A program made the translations under genes and the position numbers. Positions 26,814 through 34,046 of a DNA stretch of 64,000 nucleotides are shown piece by piece (position 1 is the stretch's first letter; the number at the start of each line of letters is the position of its first letter). Source of the DNA: Candidatus Thorarchaeota archaeon SMTZ1-83 (GTDB taxonomy: Archaea > Asgardarchaeota > Thorarchaeia > Thorarchaeales > Thorarchaeaceae); NCBI GenBank assembly GCA_001563325.1, contig LRSK01000051.1, positions 1 to 64,000 of the forward strand, written 5' to 3'. Below the pieces are notes generated by a model. It saw only the letters and a program-made list of their open reading frames with translations, searched no databases and was not told the DNA's origin.

Positions 26814-28787
26814 TCAGCTCAGGTATGTTGGACAAGGCCACTTGTCGCATTTCAGACAGTTGGTACATTTTTCTGCATCCACAGCGACCTTGCCTCCATC
26901 AAGGTTGAGCGCACCATGTTCACATTGGGGGATACACGATCCGCAAGCCTGACAGAACAAGGCACGTCCTACAGCACGTTCAACCTGTGCAGCCAGTCTT
27001 TCGACGACGGTTTCATTCTTGCCACGAACAACTAATGAGCCGGAGCTATAGAGAATGATGGCGTCCTCTCCTGCCTTGATTCTCAGTGCCCCGAGTTCTT
27101 CTGACACCTTCTGCTCTCCAAAGATTGCAAGTACCTCGGCAACTCTGTTTATGTCAATCCCAGAGGAGAACTGTCCCTCCAAGCTGAACCCTGAATCAAC
27201 ACATGGAGAGACCCCCTTTACAACCTCGAGTTCCAAGCGCTCCGTCGGGCCCGGGCGATCAGCCTCTATCTTTAGACCGAGTGATTCAGCCAACTTCTGC
27301 TGTCCGGGAGGTAGCTTCTTCCATCGCCAGTAGCCTTGATCAGCCCACTCCCTGGGGAAGTTCAGCTGGTCAGCCCATTCATACAGCTTCTCCTTCCACC
27401 TCGTGTATAGCTCAGGATGAGTGTTTCGTAGACTCTCAATCTCAGCGAGGGGAGAAGAGGGGCAGAGGTAGCATCCCATCCTGTGATAACCCTCATTGTA
27501 AAGCTGGTTGAATGGTTCCTTCTCTTTGAATATGTAAAGCCATACCTCCAAGGCGTTCCAGTTCTGAATTGGATTCGCTGATGTCTGCCCCGGAACCCAC
27601 GGATTGGACGACACTCTCGGTTCGACTGCTCGCTGAAAGGACTCTAGTTTTCTCTGTCCCATGAAACTAAGGGTTGTTCCGCCCATCTCCTCGCTAATAG
27701 AGAGTGCAGCTGGTCCAAGTTTCAGAGTCTTGCAGCACCAGCGGAAGTCCCTCGCAGGTGGCCCAAATGTGTCAACCGTTTCCCAGAAGTGGTCACCTGC
27801 CGCCTGCCCGACGATTCTTGTGTCATGTCGCTCAGCGAATTCCCTCACATACTGCACTGTTTCCGGAAGCTCAAGCCCCGTATCCATGAAGAACAGAGGA
27901 GGAGATTCACCGAGTGCCTTCTTCACGAGTAGACAGGTGGCAAGAGAGTCCTTCCCACCACTGAATCCAACCACAACAGGCGACTTCACCTTGTCCGCGG
28001 TCCGTCGAATGAAGGAAACGGCTTCATCTTCGATACGTTCAATGTCATGATGATTGGCCTCTATTGCATCATCCCACGAAGCGGTCGTTGGGTTGATGTC
28101 TGGTTCCTTTGGGTCATCGACCGTCCTAATCTTGACTGCAAAGCCCTTTGTTCCTTCGGCCATCTCTTTTCCGCTCATCCGGGCGGTCCCAACACCAATG
28201 ACAAGACCATTCGAGTCTACTATCCACACCTCATCATTCGTTTCGATATCTGAGTCGCATCCAGCCACTCCTGGTAACATCAGATTGGCACCTTTCTTGA
28301 GGTACGGAAGAACACCGTCATGGCACGAAACCCACTTCTGCTTGCTGTGTTGACCAATCCTCCTGCCGCCCTCTAGCGTAAGGAGGAATGTATAGCCGCC
28401 TTTCGGAATGTCATATCGAAGTCTTCCGAGAATGTGGCCGTCAACGACAATCTCAAACATCGCATCCAGGGATGGGGCCTTGTTTAGCACTATTGTCTTG
28501 TTAGATGGAAGTATTGTCTTTCCTATGCCCTCTCCGAACTGCTCATCAATAGCCCGGGTTGCGTAATCTATGTGTCCCTCCATAGCGGGATATGGGTCTC
28601 CAGGAGGTGAGATTCCAACAGTTCTAGGACTGGTACCACACACACCACAGTTCTTCTCCGAAGGTCTAGGAACGTTGCATCGGTCACACCAGTAAAGGCG
28701 TATCTTGGTGAGATACGGGGCGTGAGACCTTCGGAACTTTCTGTGACGCTTCGCTCTAGCCAGCAGAACGCAACTCCATTCAATCAA
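26814..28787 (-). CDS. PAPS-reductase-like protein with zinc ribbon, PUA and ferredoxin domains
   Basis: 657 residues. Order: an N-terminal basic/zinc-ribbon segment (CDRC, CGVCG at about 34-50), a PUA-like segment (about 150-225), a PP-loop PAPS/adenine nucleotide hydrolase domain with SGGKDSL near residue 275, and two [4Fe-4S] motifs at the C-terminus (CQACGSCIPQC, CTNCLKCDKWPC). This is the archaeal MJ0973-like architecture annotated as phosphoadenosine phosphosulfate reductase. PUA plus PP-loop could equally mean RNA thiolation. It starts 8 bases after the aldehyde oxidoreductase stop, the last gene of a three-gene operon. Confidence 0.82.
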   Translation of the reverse strand: MIEWSCVLLARAKRHRKFRRSHAPYLTKIRLYWCDRCNVPRPSEKNCGVCGTSPRTVGISPPGDPYPAMEGHIDYATRAIDEQFGEGIGKTILPSNKTIVLNKAPSLDAMFEIVVDGHILGRLRYDIPKGGYTFLLTLEGGRRIGQHSKQKWVSCHDGVLPYLKKGANLMLPGVAGCDSDIETNDEVWIVDSNGLVIGVGTARMSGKEMAEGTKGFAVKIRTVDDPKEPDINPTTASWDDAIEANHHDIERIEDEAVSFIRRTADKVKSPVVVGFSGGKDSLATCLLVKKALGESPPLFFMDTGLELPETVQYVREFAERHDTRIVGQAAGDHFWETVDTFGPPARDFRWCCKTLKLGPAALSISEEMGGTTLSFMGQRKLESFQRAVEPRVSSNPWVPGQTSANPIQNWNALEVWLYIFKEKEPFNQLYNEGYHRMGCYLCPSSPLAEIESLRNTHPELYTRWKEKLYEWADQLNFPREWADQGYWRWKKLPPGQQKLAESLGLKIEADRPGPTERLELEVVKGVSPCVDSGFSLEGQFSSGIDINRVAEVLAIFGEQKVSEELGALRIKAGEDAIILYSSGSLVVRGKNETVVERLAAQVERAVGRALFCQACGSCIPQCEHGALNLDGGKVAVDAEKCTNCLKCDKWPCPTYLS

Positions 28788-28795
28788 TGTAGGAA

Positions 28796-30586
28796 TCAGA
28801 CAGGGATGTTGAGATTCTTGAGTCGGTCCTTGGTTGGCCGTCCGTCTGCATCCCAGCCCCTCAGCCTATAGTACTCTGTAAGCATCTGGTCTAGGTGAAC
28901 AACACGATTTCGAGAGTTCCCCTCCGGCAGGGGTGTGAAGAATCTTGGAGGAAGCTGGTCGTCGTCTGTCGTGAGTCCTTCACGGTTGTTGAATAGTCGC
29001 TCAAGATTCCAGATTCGTTCTCCTATGGTCAGAATATCTCGTCCGGTCACTGGTAGTCCGGATCCAGCAGCAAGCATCTCAGCATAGTCATCAACAGTCC
29101 AAGCGAAATTAGTGAACCTGCAGACGACCAAGGAGTCCATCGCAGCTGAGAGGTTCTGGTAGAGAACCACGAGGTCAGCCTTGCCCTCAGGTCGATCTCT
29201 GTCAACTCTTACTGGAGTTCCCAAGATCTCCGGACCAATGAGATAAGACCGCAGGTGACATCCACCGCGATTCGATGTGGCATATCCAAGTGCGTGACCT
29301 TGAGCTCCACGCGGATCATAGGCGGGCATCTCAAGGCCCTTGACATGCATTGCTAGCTCCGGAGCTCCATAGTCTGACGCCAGCACTCGACTTCCCTCCC
29401 CAAGTTCAGCACCTAGACCTCGAGCATGTGCGATGTCATGTATCAGCTCGATTAGACCCTCAGTTTCACCAAAGTGTAGTGGGGCATCGAGATTCCCCCT
29501 CTGCACAAGTTCCATTGCACAGCCTATCGTGCTCCCCGCTGAGATTGTGTCAATTCCCATGAGATTACACTGATGGTTGATAGTAGCAATCCACTCTAGG
29601 TCATTGATACCACATTGAGGACCGAATGCCCAGATTGTTTCGTACTCTGGACCGCCAACCTCTTCACCTCTTGCCCGGCTGATTCGTCCGCAACCAATTG
29701 GACAGCCATAGCAATTGTAGGTTCGAACCGAGAGTCGCTCCAAGAGTTTCTCTCCGGACACTCCTACCGCATCATTGAATGTGCCCTCTTGGAAGTTGTG
29801 AGTTGGAAGCATTCCGAACTCATTGGTCACATTCACCAGCACCGCAGTTCCATAGATTGGGAGAGATTTGTCAGTGACTGAATTCTTCTTTATCAAAAGC
29901 CGAGCTCTCTTGACTGCCTCATTGAGTCTCTCGGAATCAGCGACTGCAACCTTGCCGGAGCCCTTGACAACTACCGCCTTGAGATTCTTGGACCCCATGA
30001 CAGCTCCAACGCCGCCACGGCCTGCCGCTCGATGCTTGTCAGTCATTATCGCGGCGATCTTCACGCGGTTCTCACCAGCTGGACCTATACAGGCGACTTG
30101 GGCCTTTGCGTCAGTATCCTCTAGAAGAAGATTGGTGGTTTCCACCACGTCTTTGCCCCAGACTCTCGAAGCATCGCGCAGCTCGAACCGTTCGTCATTG
30201 ATCCACAAATAGACCGGAAACGGTGAGCTCCCCTCAAAGACAACGGCAGCATAACCGGCTCGTCGAAGTTGTGCTCCGAAGTATCCGCCAGCATGTGAAT
30301 CGAATATGGTACCGGTCAGTGGTGACTTGGTGATAACAACAAAGCGCCCAGCAGTTGGCACGGTTGTGGCAGTCAGCGGCCCCACAGCAAAGATCAGGAT
30401 GTTCTCGGGTGACAGAGGGTCCGTGTTGGGAGCCAGACCGTCAAAGAGCATCTTGACGCCAAGTCCTCGACCCCCCAGATATTCCGAAACTAGATCCTTC
30501 TCAAGAGGCTGCTCAACTATGTTATTGTCGGTGAGGGATACACGTAGAATCTTCGCTTCTGAGTATGGTTGTGGCGATTCTGACAC
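28796..30586 (-). CDS. aor: Tungsten-dependent aldehyde:ferredoxin oxidoreductase
   Basis: 596 residues, close to the family's usual 600. Features: YLGGRGLGVKMLFDGL at the N-terminus, PTAGRFVVITKSPLTGTIFDSHAGG, and NCYGCPIGCGR carrying three of the cluster-ligating cysteines. Oxidises aldehydes to carboxylic acids with reduction of ferredoxin, using tungstopterin and a [4Fe-4S] cluster. It sits 12 bases after deoC, suggesting that acetaldehyde or other aldehyde products are a substrate. Confidence 0.93.
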   Translation of the reverse strand: MSESPQPYSEAKILRVSLTDNNIVEQPLEKDLVSEYLGGRGLGVKMLFDGLAPNTDPLSPENILIFAVGPLTATTVPTAGRFVVITKSPLTGTIFDSHAGGYFGAQLRRAGYAAVVFEGSSPFPVYLWINDERFELRDASRVWGKDVVETTNLLLEDTDAKAQVACIGPAGENRVKIAAIMTDKHRAAGRGGVGAVMGSKNLKAVVVKGSGKVAVADSERLNEAVKRARLLIKKNSVTDKSLPIYGTAVLVNVTNEFGMLPTHNFQEGTFNDAVGVSGEKLLERLSVRTYNCYGCPIGCGRISRARGEEVGGPEYETIWAFGPQCGINDLEWIATINHQCNLMGIDTISAGSTIGCAMELVQRGNLDAPLHFGETEGLIELIHDIAHARGLGAELGEGSRVLASDYGAPELAMHVKGLEMPAYDPRGAQGHALGYATSNRGGCHLRSYLIGPEILGTPVRVDRDRPEGKADLVVLYQNLSAAMDSLVVCRFTNFAWTVDDYAEMLAAGSGLPVTGRDILTIGERIWNLERLFNNREGLTTDDDQLPPRFFTPLPEGNSRNRVVHLDQMLTEYYRLRGWDADGRPTKDRLKNLNIPV

Positions 30587-30598
30587 TCTTACTCCCTC

Positions 30599-31420
30599 CT
30601 AGTCGTTGAACACATTCAAGTGACGATCTGGACAGACAAGACACCTCTGCTTGTACCAGACATAGACTTCCTTAGGTTGCTTGGCCAGATTGGCTTGACG
30701 ACTCGGACAATCCCAACAGGGCTTGTCGGGCTGCATCCAAGTGTCGCTGTATTGAGCCCAGCGGAAGTCCTCGACGATGGCAATTCCGGAGCTAGTACCT
30801 AGTCGATTTGCACCAGCCTCAATCATCTTGATTGCATCCTTGAAACTACGAATTCCACCGGCGGCCTTGACGCCCATCTCACTACCAACAGTTTCACGCA
30901 TTAGACGCACATCGTAAGGCGTTGCGCCCATCGGACCAAAACCTGTGGAGGTCTTGACGAAGTGTGCACCAGCCTCCTTTGACAGAAGGCAGCCCTGCCG
31001 TTTCTGATCGTCAGTGAGAAGGCCTGTTTCAAGTATCACCTTGACATGGGCGTTTCCGGAGGCTTCAACAACAGCCGCAATATCGCTTCTAACAAGATCA
31101 TAGTCTTCATCGCGAAGAGCGCCAATATTGACGACCATGTCTACCTCCTGGGCACCAGATTTCACAGCCTCCCTGGCCTCCGCCGCCTTAATCGTTGATA
31201 GACTGGCACCAAGAGGGAATCCGATGACACTACAGACTTTCACGTCTGTGTCTTTGAGTAGCTCGGATGCATATGCAACATGAACAGGATTGATGCAGAC
31301 TGTCACAAAACCGTAGGTGATAGCCTCTTCACAAAGCTGCTTAATCTTGCCCCGTTTTGTCTCAGGTTTCAGTCTTGTGTGATCAATCATCCTTGCTAGG
31401 TCTTCGACTGTGAGGTCCAT
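30599..31420 (-). CDS. deoC: Deoxyribose-phosphate aldolase with C-terminal CxxC/CxxC tail
   Basis: 273 residues. Class I aldolase cleaving 2-deoxyribose-5-phosphate to acetaldehyde and glyceraldehyde-3-phosphate. Catalytic residues: D94 (EVDMVVN), Schiff-base K156 (FVKTSTGF) and K185 (GVKAAGGI). The TIM barrel ends near residue 219. A tail of about 54 residues follows with C235-x2-C238 and C260-x2-C263, which looks like a zinc or iron-sulfur site and is absent from ordinary DeoC. First gene of the deoC-aor-PAPS-like operon. Confidence 0.93.
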   Translation of the reverse strand: MDLTVEDLARMIDHTRLKPETKRGKIKQLCEEAITYGFVTVCINPVHVAYASELLKDTDVKVCSVIGFPLGASLSTIKAAEAREAVKSGAQEVDMVVNIGALRDEDYDLVRSDIAAVVEASGNAHVKVILETGLLTDDQKRQGCLLSKEAGAHFVKTSTGFGPMGATPYDVRLMRETVGSEMGVKAAGGIRSFKDAIKMIEAGANRLGTSSGIAIVEDFRWAQYSDTWMQPDKPCWDCPSRQANLAKQPKEVYVWYKQRCLVCPDRHLNVFND

Positions 31421-31489
31421 GAATGCGGCACCAGAGGCGGGATGCGCCTCTGACTGCTATTAAATCTTCTATCCGGCTGCCCCTTCGAA

Positions 31490-31825
31490 TCATCTGGCTC
31501 CAAGATAGGACTTGATGTCGTCAAGTACCTCCTTCTGCAGACGGATGACATCGTGAACTTCTATCTCTTCAGCCTCTTTGACAGTCGAGTTGAGCTGGAC
31601 AACAGTCCCGACAGTATCTACCTTCGCAAAGTCCACCGGAAACTCGACTTCTGCACCCTTTACAATTAGCTCTGAACGTGTGGGATGTATAGCAATCCGT
31701 ATGCTTCTCACAATCCCGATTCTTCGTGCCCTACTGTCAAGAACCTCCTTGCCCAACAGCCTACCCGGCATACTGAGTTCGTAGAGCTCTGCTTCTATAC
31801 TTGGCATGGCCTCACCAGTCGTCAT
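31490..31825 (-). CDS. PRC-barrel domain protein
   Basis: 111 residues; a single PRC barrel (LLGKEVLDSRARRIGIVRSI then VEFPVDFAKVDTVGT) and a charged C-terminal tail. PRC-barrel proteins in archaea include RimM-like and photosynthetic reaction centre-like scaffolds. Its role is unknown. Possibly promoted from the repeat element at 31863-31881. Confidence 0.7.
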   Translation of the reverse strand: MTTGEAMPSIEAELYELSMPGRLLGKEVLDSRARRIGIVRSIRIAIHPTRSELIVKGAEVEFPVDFAKVDTVGTVVQLNSTVKEAEEIEVHDVIRLQKEVLDDIKSYLGAR

Positions 31826-31862
31826 CAGGTCCGACTCCTAACCAAGTTGAAGCTGTGACAGG

Positions 31863-31881
31863 CTTTTTACAGTGAGTATTA
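31863..31881. repeat. Short repeat, copy 1 (partner at 33989)
   Basis: CTTTTTACAGTGAG followed by a base and ATTAT; another copy lies at 33989-34007 with one mismatch. Both lie just upstream of genes (PRC-barrel and hef) and may be promoter elements or a shared operator. Confidence 0.4.
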
Positions 31882-32048
31882 TGAAGCAAGCTGTATCTTG
31901 ACAATCGTAGAGGATTGCAAGGGATGATCTGGTGCGTTTCTTGGCTGAGCTACTACGGATTCCTCTCTCGTCTTAGGAGAGTTATCAGTGATGAACGTCC
32001 TTGAGTTTGTGTTTGGAAGCGCCGTCTTATAGTAGACCATCGTCTATA

Positions 32049-32056
32049 CTTATAAC
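32049..32056 (+). promoter_or_regulatory. TATA box of the DUF2061 gene
   Basis: CTTATAAC, 46 bases before the TTG start. Confidence 0.45.
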
Positions 32057-32101
32057 TCACTAACGATGTTTCCACATATGTCGTAAGGCTGGTGGAAACA
32101 A

Positions 32102-32308
32102 TTGAAGGAAACCAGAACGCGCTCACTTGTCAAATCATTGATTTGGCGAGCAATAGCCTTGAGTGTAACATATGTGACCGTATGGGCGTTTACCGGTAGT
32201 ATCGAGACCTCAATCATGATTACACTTGTCGCTAACGCTGCAAAGACCATGCTATACTATGCTTTAGAACGTGTGTTCCAAAGAATAAGGTGGGGCATTG
32301 TGGAGTAG
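32102..32308 (+). CDS. DUF2061 small membrane protein
   Basis: 68 residues with two hydrophobic segments and the pattern SLVKSLIWRAIALSVTYVT, then NAAKTMLYYALERVFQ, typical of DUF2061. Start is TTG, preceded by GGCTGGTGG; it is the only start after an in-frame stop. Function unknown. Confidence 0.75.
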   Translation: MKETRTRSLVKSLIWRAIALSVTYVTVWAFTGSIETSIMITLVANAAKTMLYYALERVFQRIRWGIVE

Positions 32309-32363
32309 CCATCGTATTGGCTTGTCTGCAGCCCCTACAAACATCGAGGTGGAATCTAATTCC

Positions 32364-33644
32364 TCATAGGGGTAGCGCGAAGAGCATGATATAGATTGAA
32401 CACAGCACAATCTGAATGATGTTCACCAGTACCGCAAGGATGAGAAACCTGCGCCGGGATATCTCTGATTTCTCGAAGCTAACCATCGATAAGACTAGCA
32501 ATGGCACTGCCCCATACGGTGTTGCTACACCACCTAAAGCAGCCCCAAATCCTACACCCCAGAATAACGGGTCCCTCACGCCAATGGGCCAACCCATGAC
32601 TGTGGCCATATCGACGGCAAGGGGTGCTAAGACCGCAGCTATGGGTGGGCCACCGATGATGAACGCTCCAATCCATGCTATCAAAAGCAACGTCAATGAT
32701 GAAGGTATCAATTGCCCGCCGCTTGTCAGAAGAATGGCGTCTGAAACCATACCGAGAATTCCGACAAGTTCCAAGGCGCCTGCCAGAACGAAGAGCCCCC
32801 CAATGAAGAAGATGATGTCCCACTCTATATCGCGAAGACTTGCCCCTGGATCAGCGTGACTGACCGTCATGAAGACCATCATTCCCCCAATAGCGACAAC
32901 ATATGGCTGAGGAAAGAGAACAAAGGCCACGATGATTAGGACAAAGAATCCCGCGTATACCCAAAACAACCGTCGATTTGGTACCATCGTCCAAGGATCT
33001 AGATCCATCATCTGCTCAAATGCCTTTGAGTCTTCTAAGGTTAGTTGACCACGGGTCATTAGGAAAACAGCTATCAGTGACACTGTAATCACGATTATAG
33101 CCAGTATCCCAAATCGTGTGATGTAATAGTCGAATCCAAATCCTGCGTAGTCAGCGATGATTACGTTCGGTGTGGTACCAATCAATGTGAACGCACCACC
33201 AGCGCCAACCGCCAACATTTCTCCCAGTAAGAACTCGTGTGGTCTAATCTTGAGTGCTTGGCATGTCAGAACTACCAAGTACCCCATTATCATTATTACA
33301 ACAGCATTCAACAGCACCGTCGATAGAACCGCGGTCAGCAAGCAGAATATCGCGAATAGTTTCTTTGGACTCCCCCGTGTCAACCGGATGAGATATACAA
33401 CAAGAAACTGAAAGACACCTGCACCCCGCATCACCTCAGCCACTACTGTCATCCCGGCAATCACGAGAATCGGCTCTAGACGCACCATTCCCAAGATCTC
33501 TGGCTCAGGAATCCCACTCGTGATAAGGGCAATCGATGCCAATACCGCCCCAGCTAATGCGGCCGATGTAGGATGAATCATCCGTGTCGCAATTAGCAGC
33601 ACGGTAATGAAGAAGATTATCAGAATCAGTAGCCATAGCTCCAC
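32364..33644 (-). CDS. ArsB/SLC13-like anion permease
   Basis: 426 residues with about 11-12 membrane segments. GGAFTLIGTTPNVIIADYAG is the duplicated ion-transporter superfamily signature; the second half has WIGAFIIGGPPIAAVLAP. The family exports arsenite or antiporters sodium or carboxylates; the substrate cannot be told. The preceding region (33645-34046) carries a possible small ORF. Confidence 0.75.
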   Translation of the reverse strand: MELWLLILIIFFITVLLIATRMIHPTSAALAGAVLASIALITSGIPEPEILGMVRLEPILVIAGMTVVAEVMRGAGVFQFLVVYLIRLTRGSPKKLFAIFCLLTAVLSTVLLNAVVIMIMGYLVVLTCQALKIRPHEFLLGEMLAVGAGGAFTLIGTTPNVIIADYAGFGFDYYITRFGILAIIVITVSLIAVFLMTRGQLTLEDSKAFEQMMDLDPWTMVPNRRLFWVYAGFFVLIIVAFVLFPQPYVVAIGGMMVFMTVSHADPGASLRDIEWDIIFFIGGLFVLAGALELVGILGMVSDAILLTSGGQLIPSSLTLLLIAWIGAFIIGGPPIAAVLAPLAVDMATVMGWPIGVRDPLFWGVGFGAALGGVATPYGAVPLLVLSMVSFEKSEISRRRFLILAVLVNIIQIVLCSIYIMLFALPL

Positions 33645-33692
33645 TTTGGTTCACACGTATCCATTTGTTCATCTCAACGAACAGCCTTTGAG

Positions 33693-33860
33693 CTAATCTA
33701 ACTTGCTCTCATAGTTTTCGCGTCCATGGCGAACTGATTCTCTCTTGTTGTTGAACAGTTCACGCAGTGTCGAGGACACAAATGTGTCAAATCCTTGGCG
33801 TTCCAAGTGACCAGAGTAATATTTCGGCGTCTTCAGTTTCACCTTGTATGGTTTCTTCAA
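33693..33860 (-). CDS. Possible small basic protein, unknown
   Basis: A 55-residue open frame from a TTG at 33860, not matching a family I know. It is rich in Lys, Arg, Tyr and Phe with a helix-like middle (FVSSTLRELFNNKRESVR). An in-frame stop lies just upstream of the TTG and there is no convincing ribosome site, so the evidence is weak. It could be a degenerate 3' end of a lost gene. Confidence 0.3.
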   Translation of the reverse strand: MKKPYKVKLKTPKYYSGHLERQGFDTFVSSTLRELFNNKRESVRHGRENYESKLD

Positions 33861-33988
33861 TGTGCGCTGGTGATATTACGCAAGGTTGGGGTTTGTTGAC
33901 CAGACAGTCGTTGAGTGTCATTCTGGATTCGCTGTGCACGTGTACACCCCTCACCGATAACAAGCGATGGACAGAAATCCGCAGGAGC

Positions 33989-34007
33989 CTTTTTACAGTG
34001 AGGATTA
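33989..34007. repeat. Short repeat, copy 2 (partner at 31863)
   Basis: Same CTTTTTACAGTGAG core as at 31863. Lies about 45 bases before the Hef start. Confidence 0.4.
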
Positions 34008-34046
34008 TCAGAAGACAGTCAGTACAGTCATGGTGTGAGAGCCTAG

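Larger units (their letters stand above)
33645..34046. other. Long intergenic region, one possible short ORF, one repeat
   Basis: Apart from the short ORF at 33693-33860 and the repeat at 33989, nothing recognisable. No tRNA or family motif found. Confidence 0.3.
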
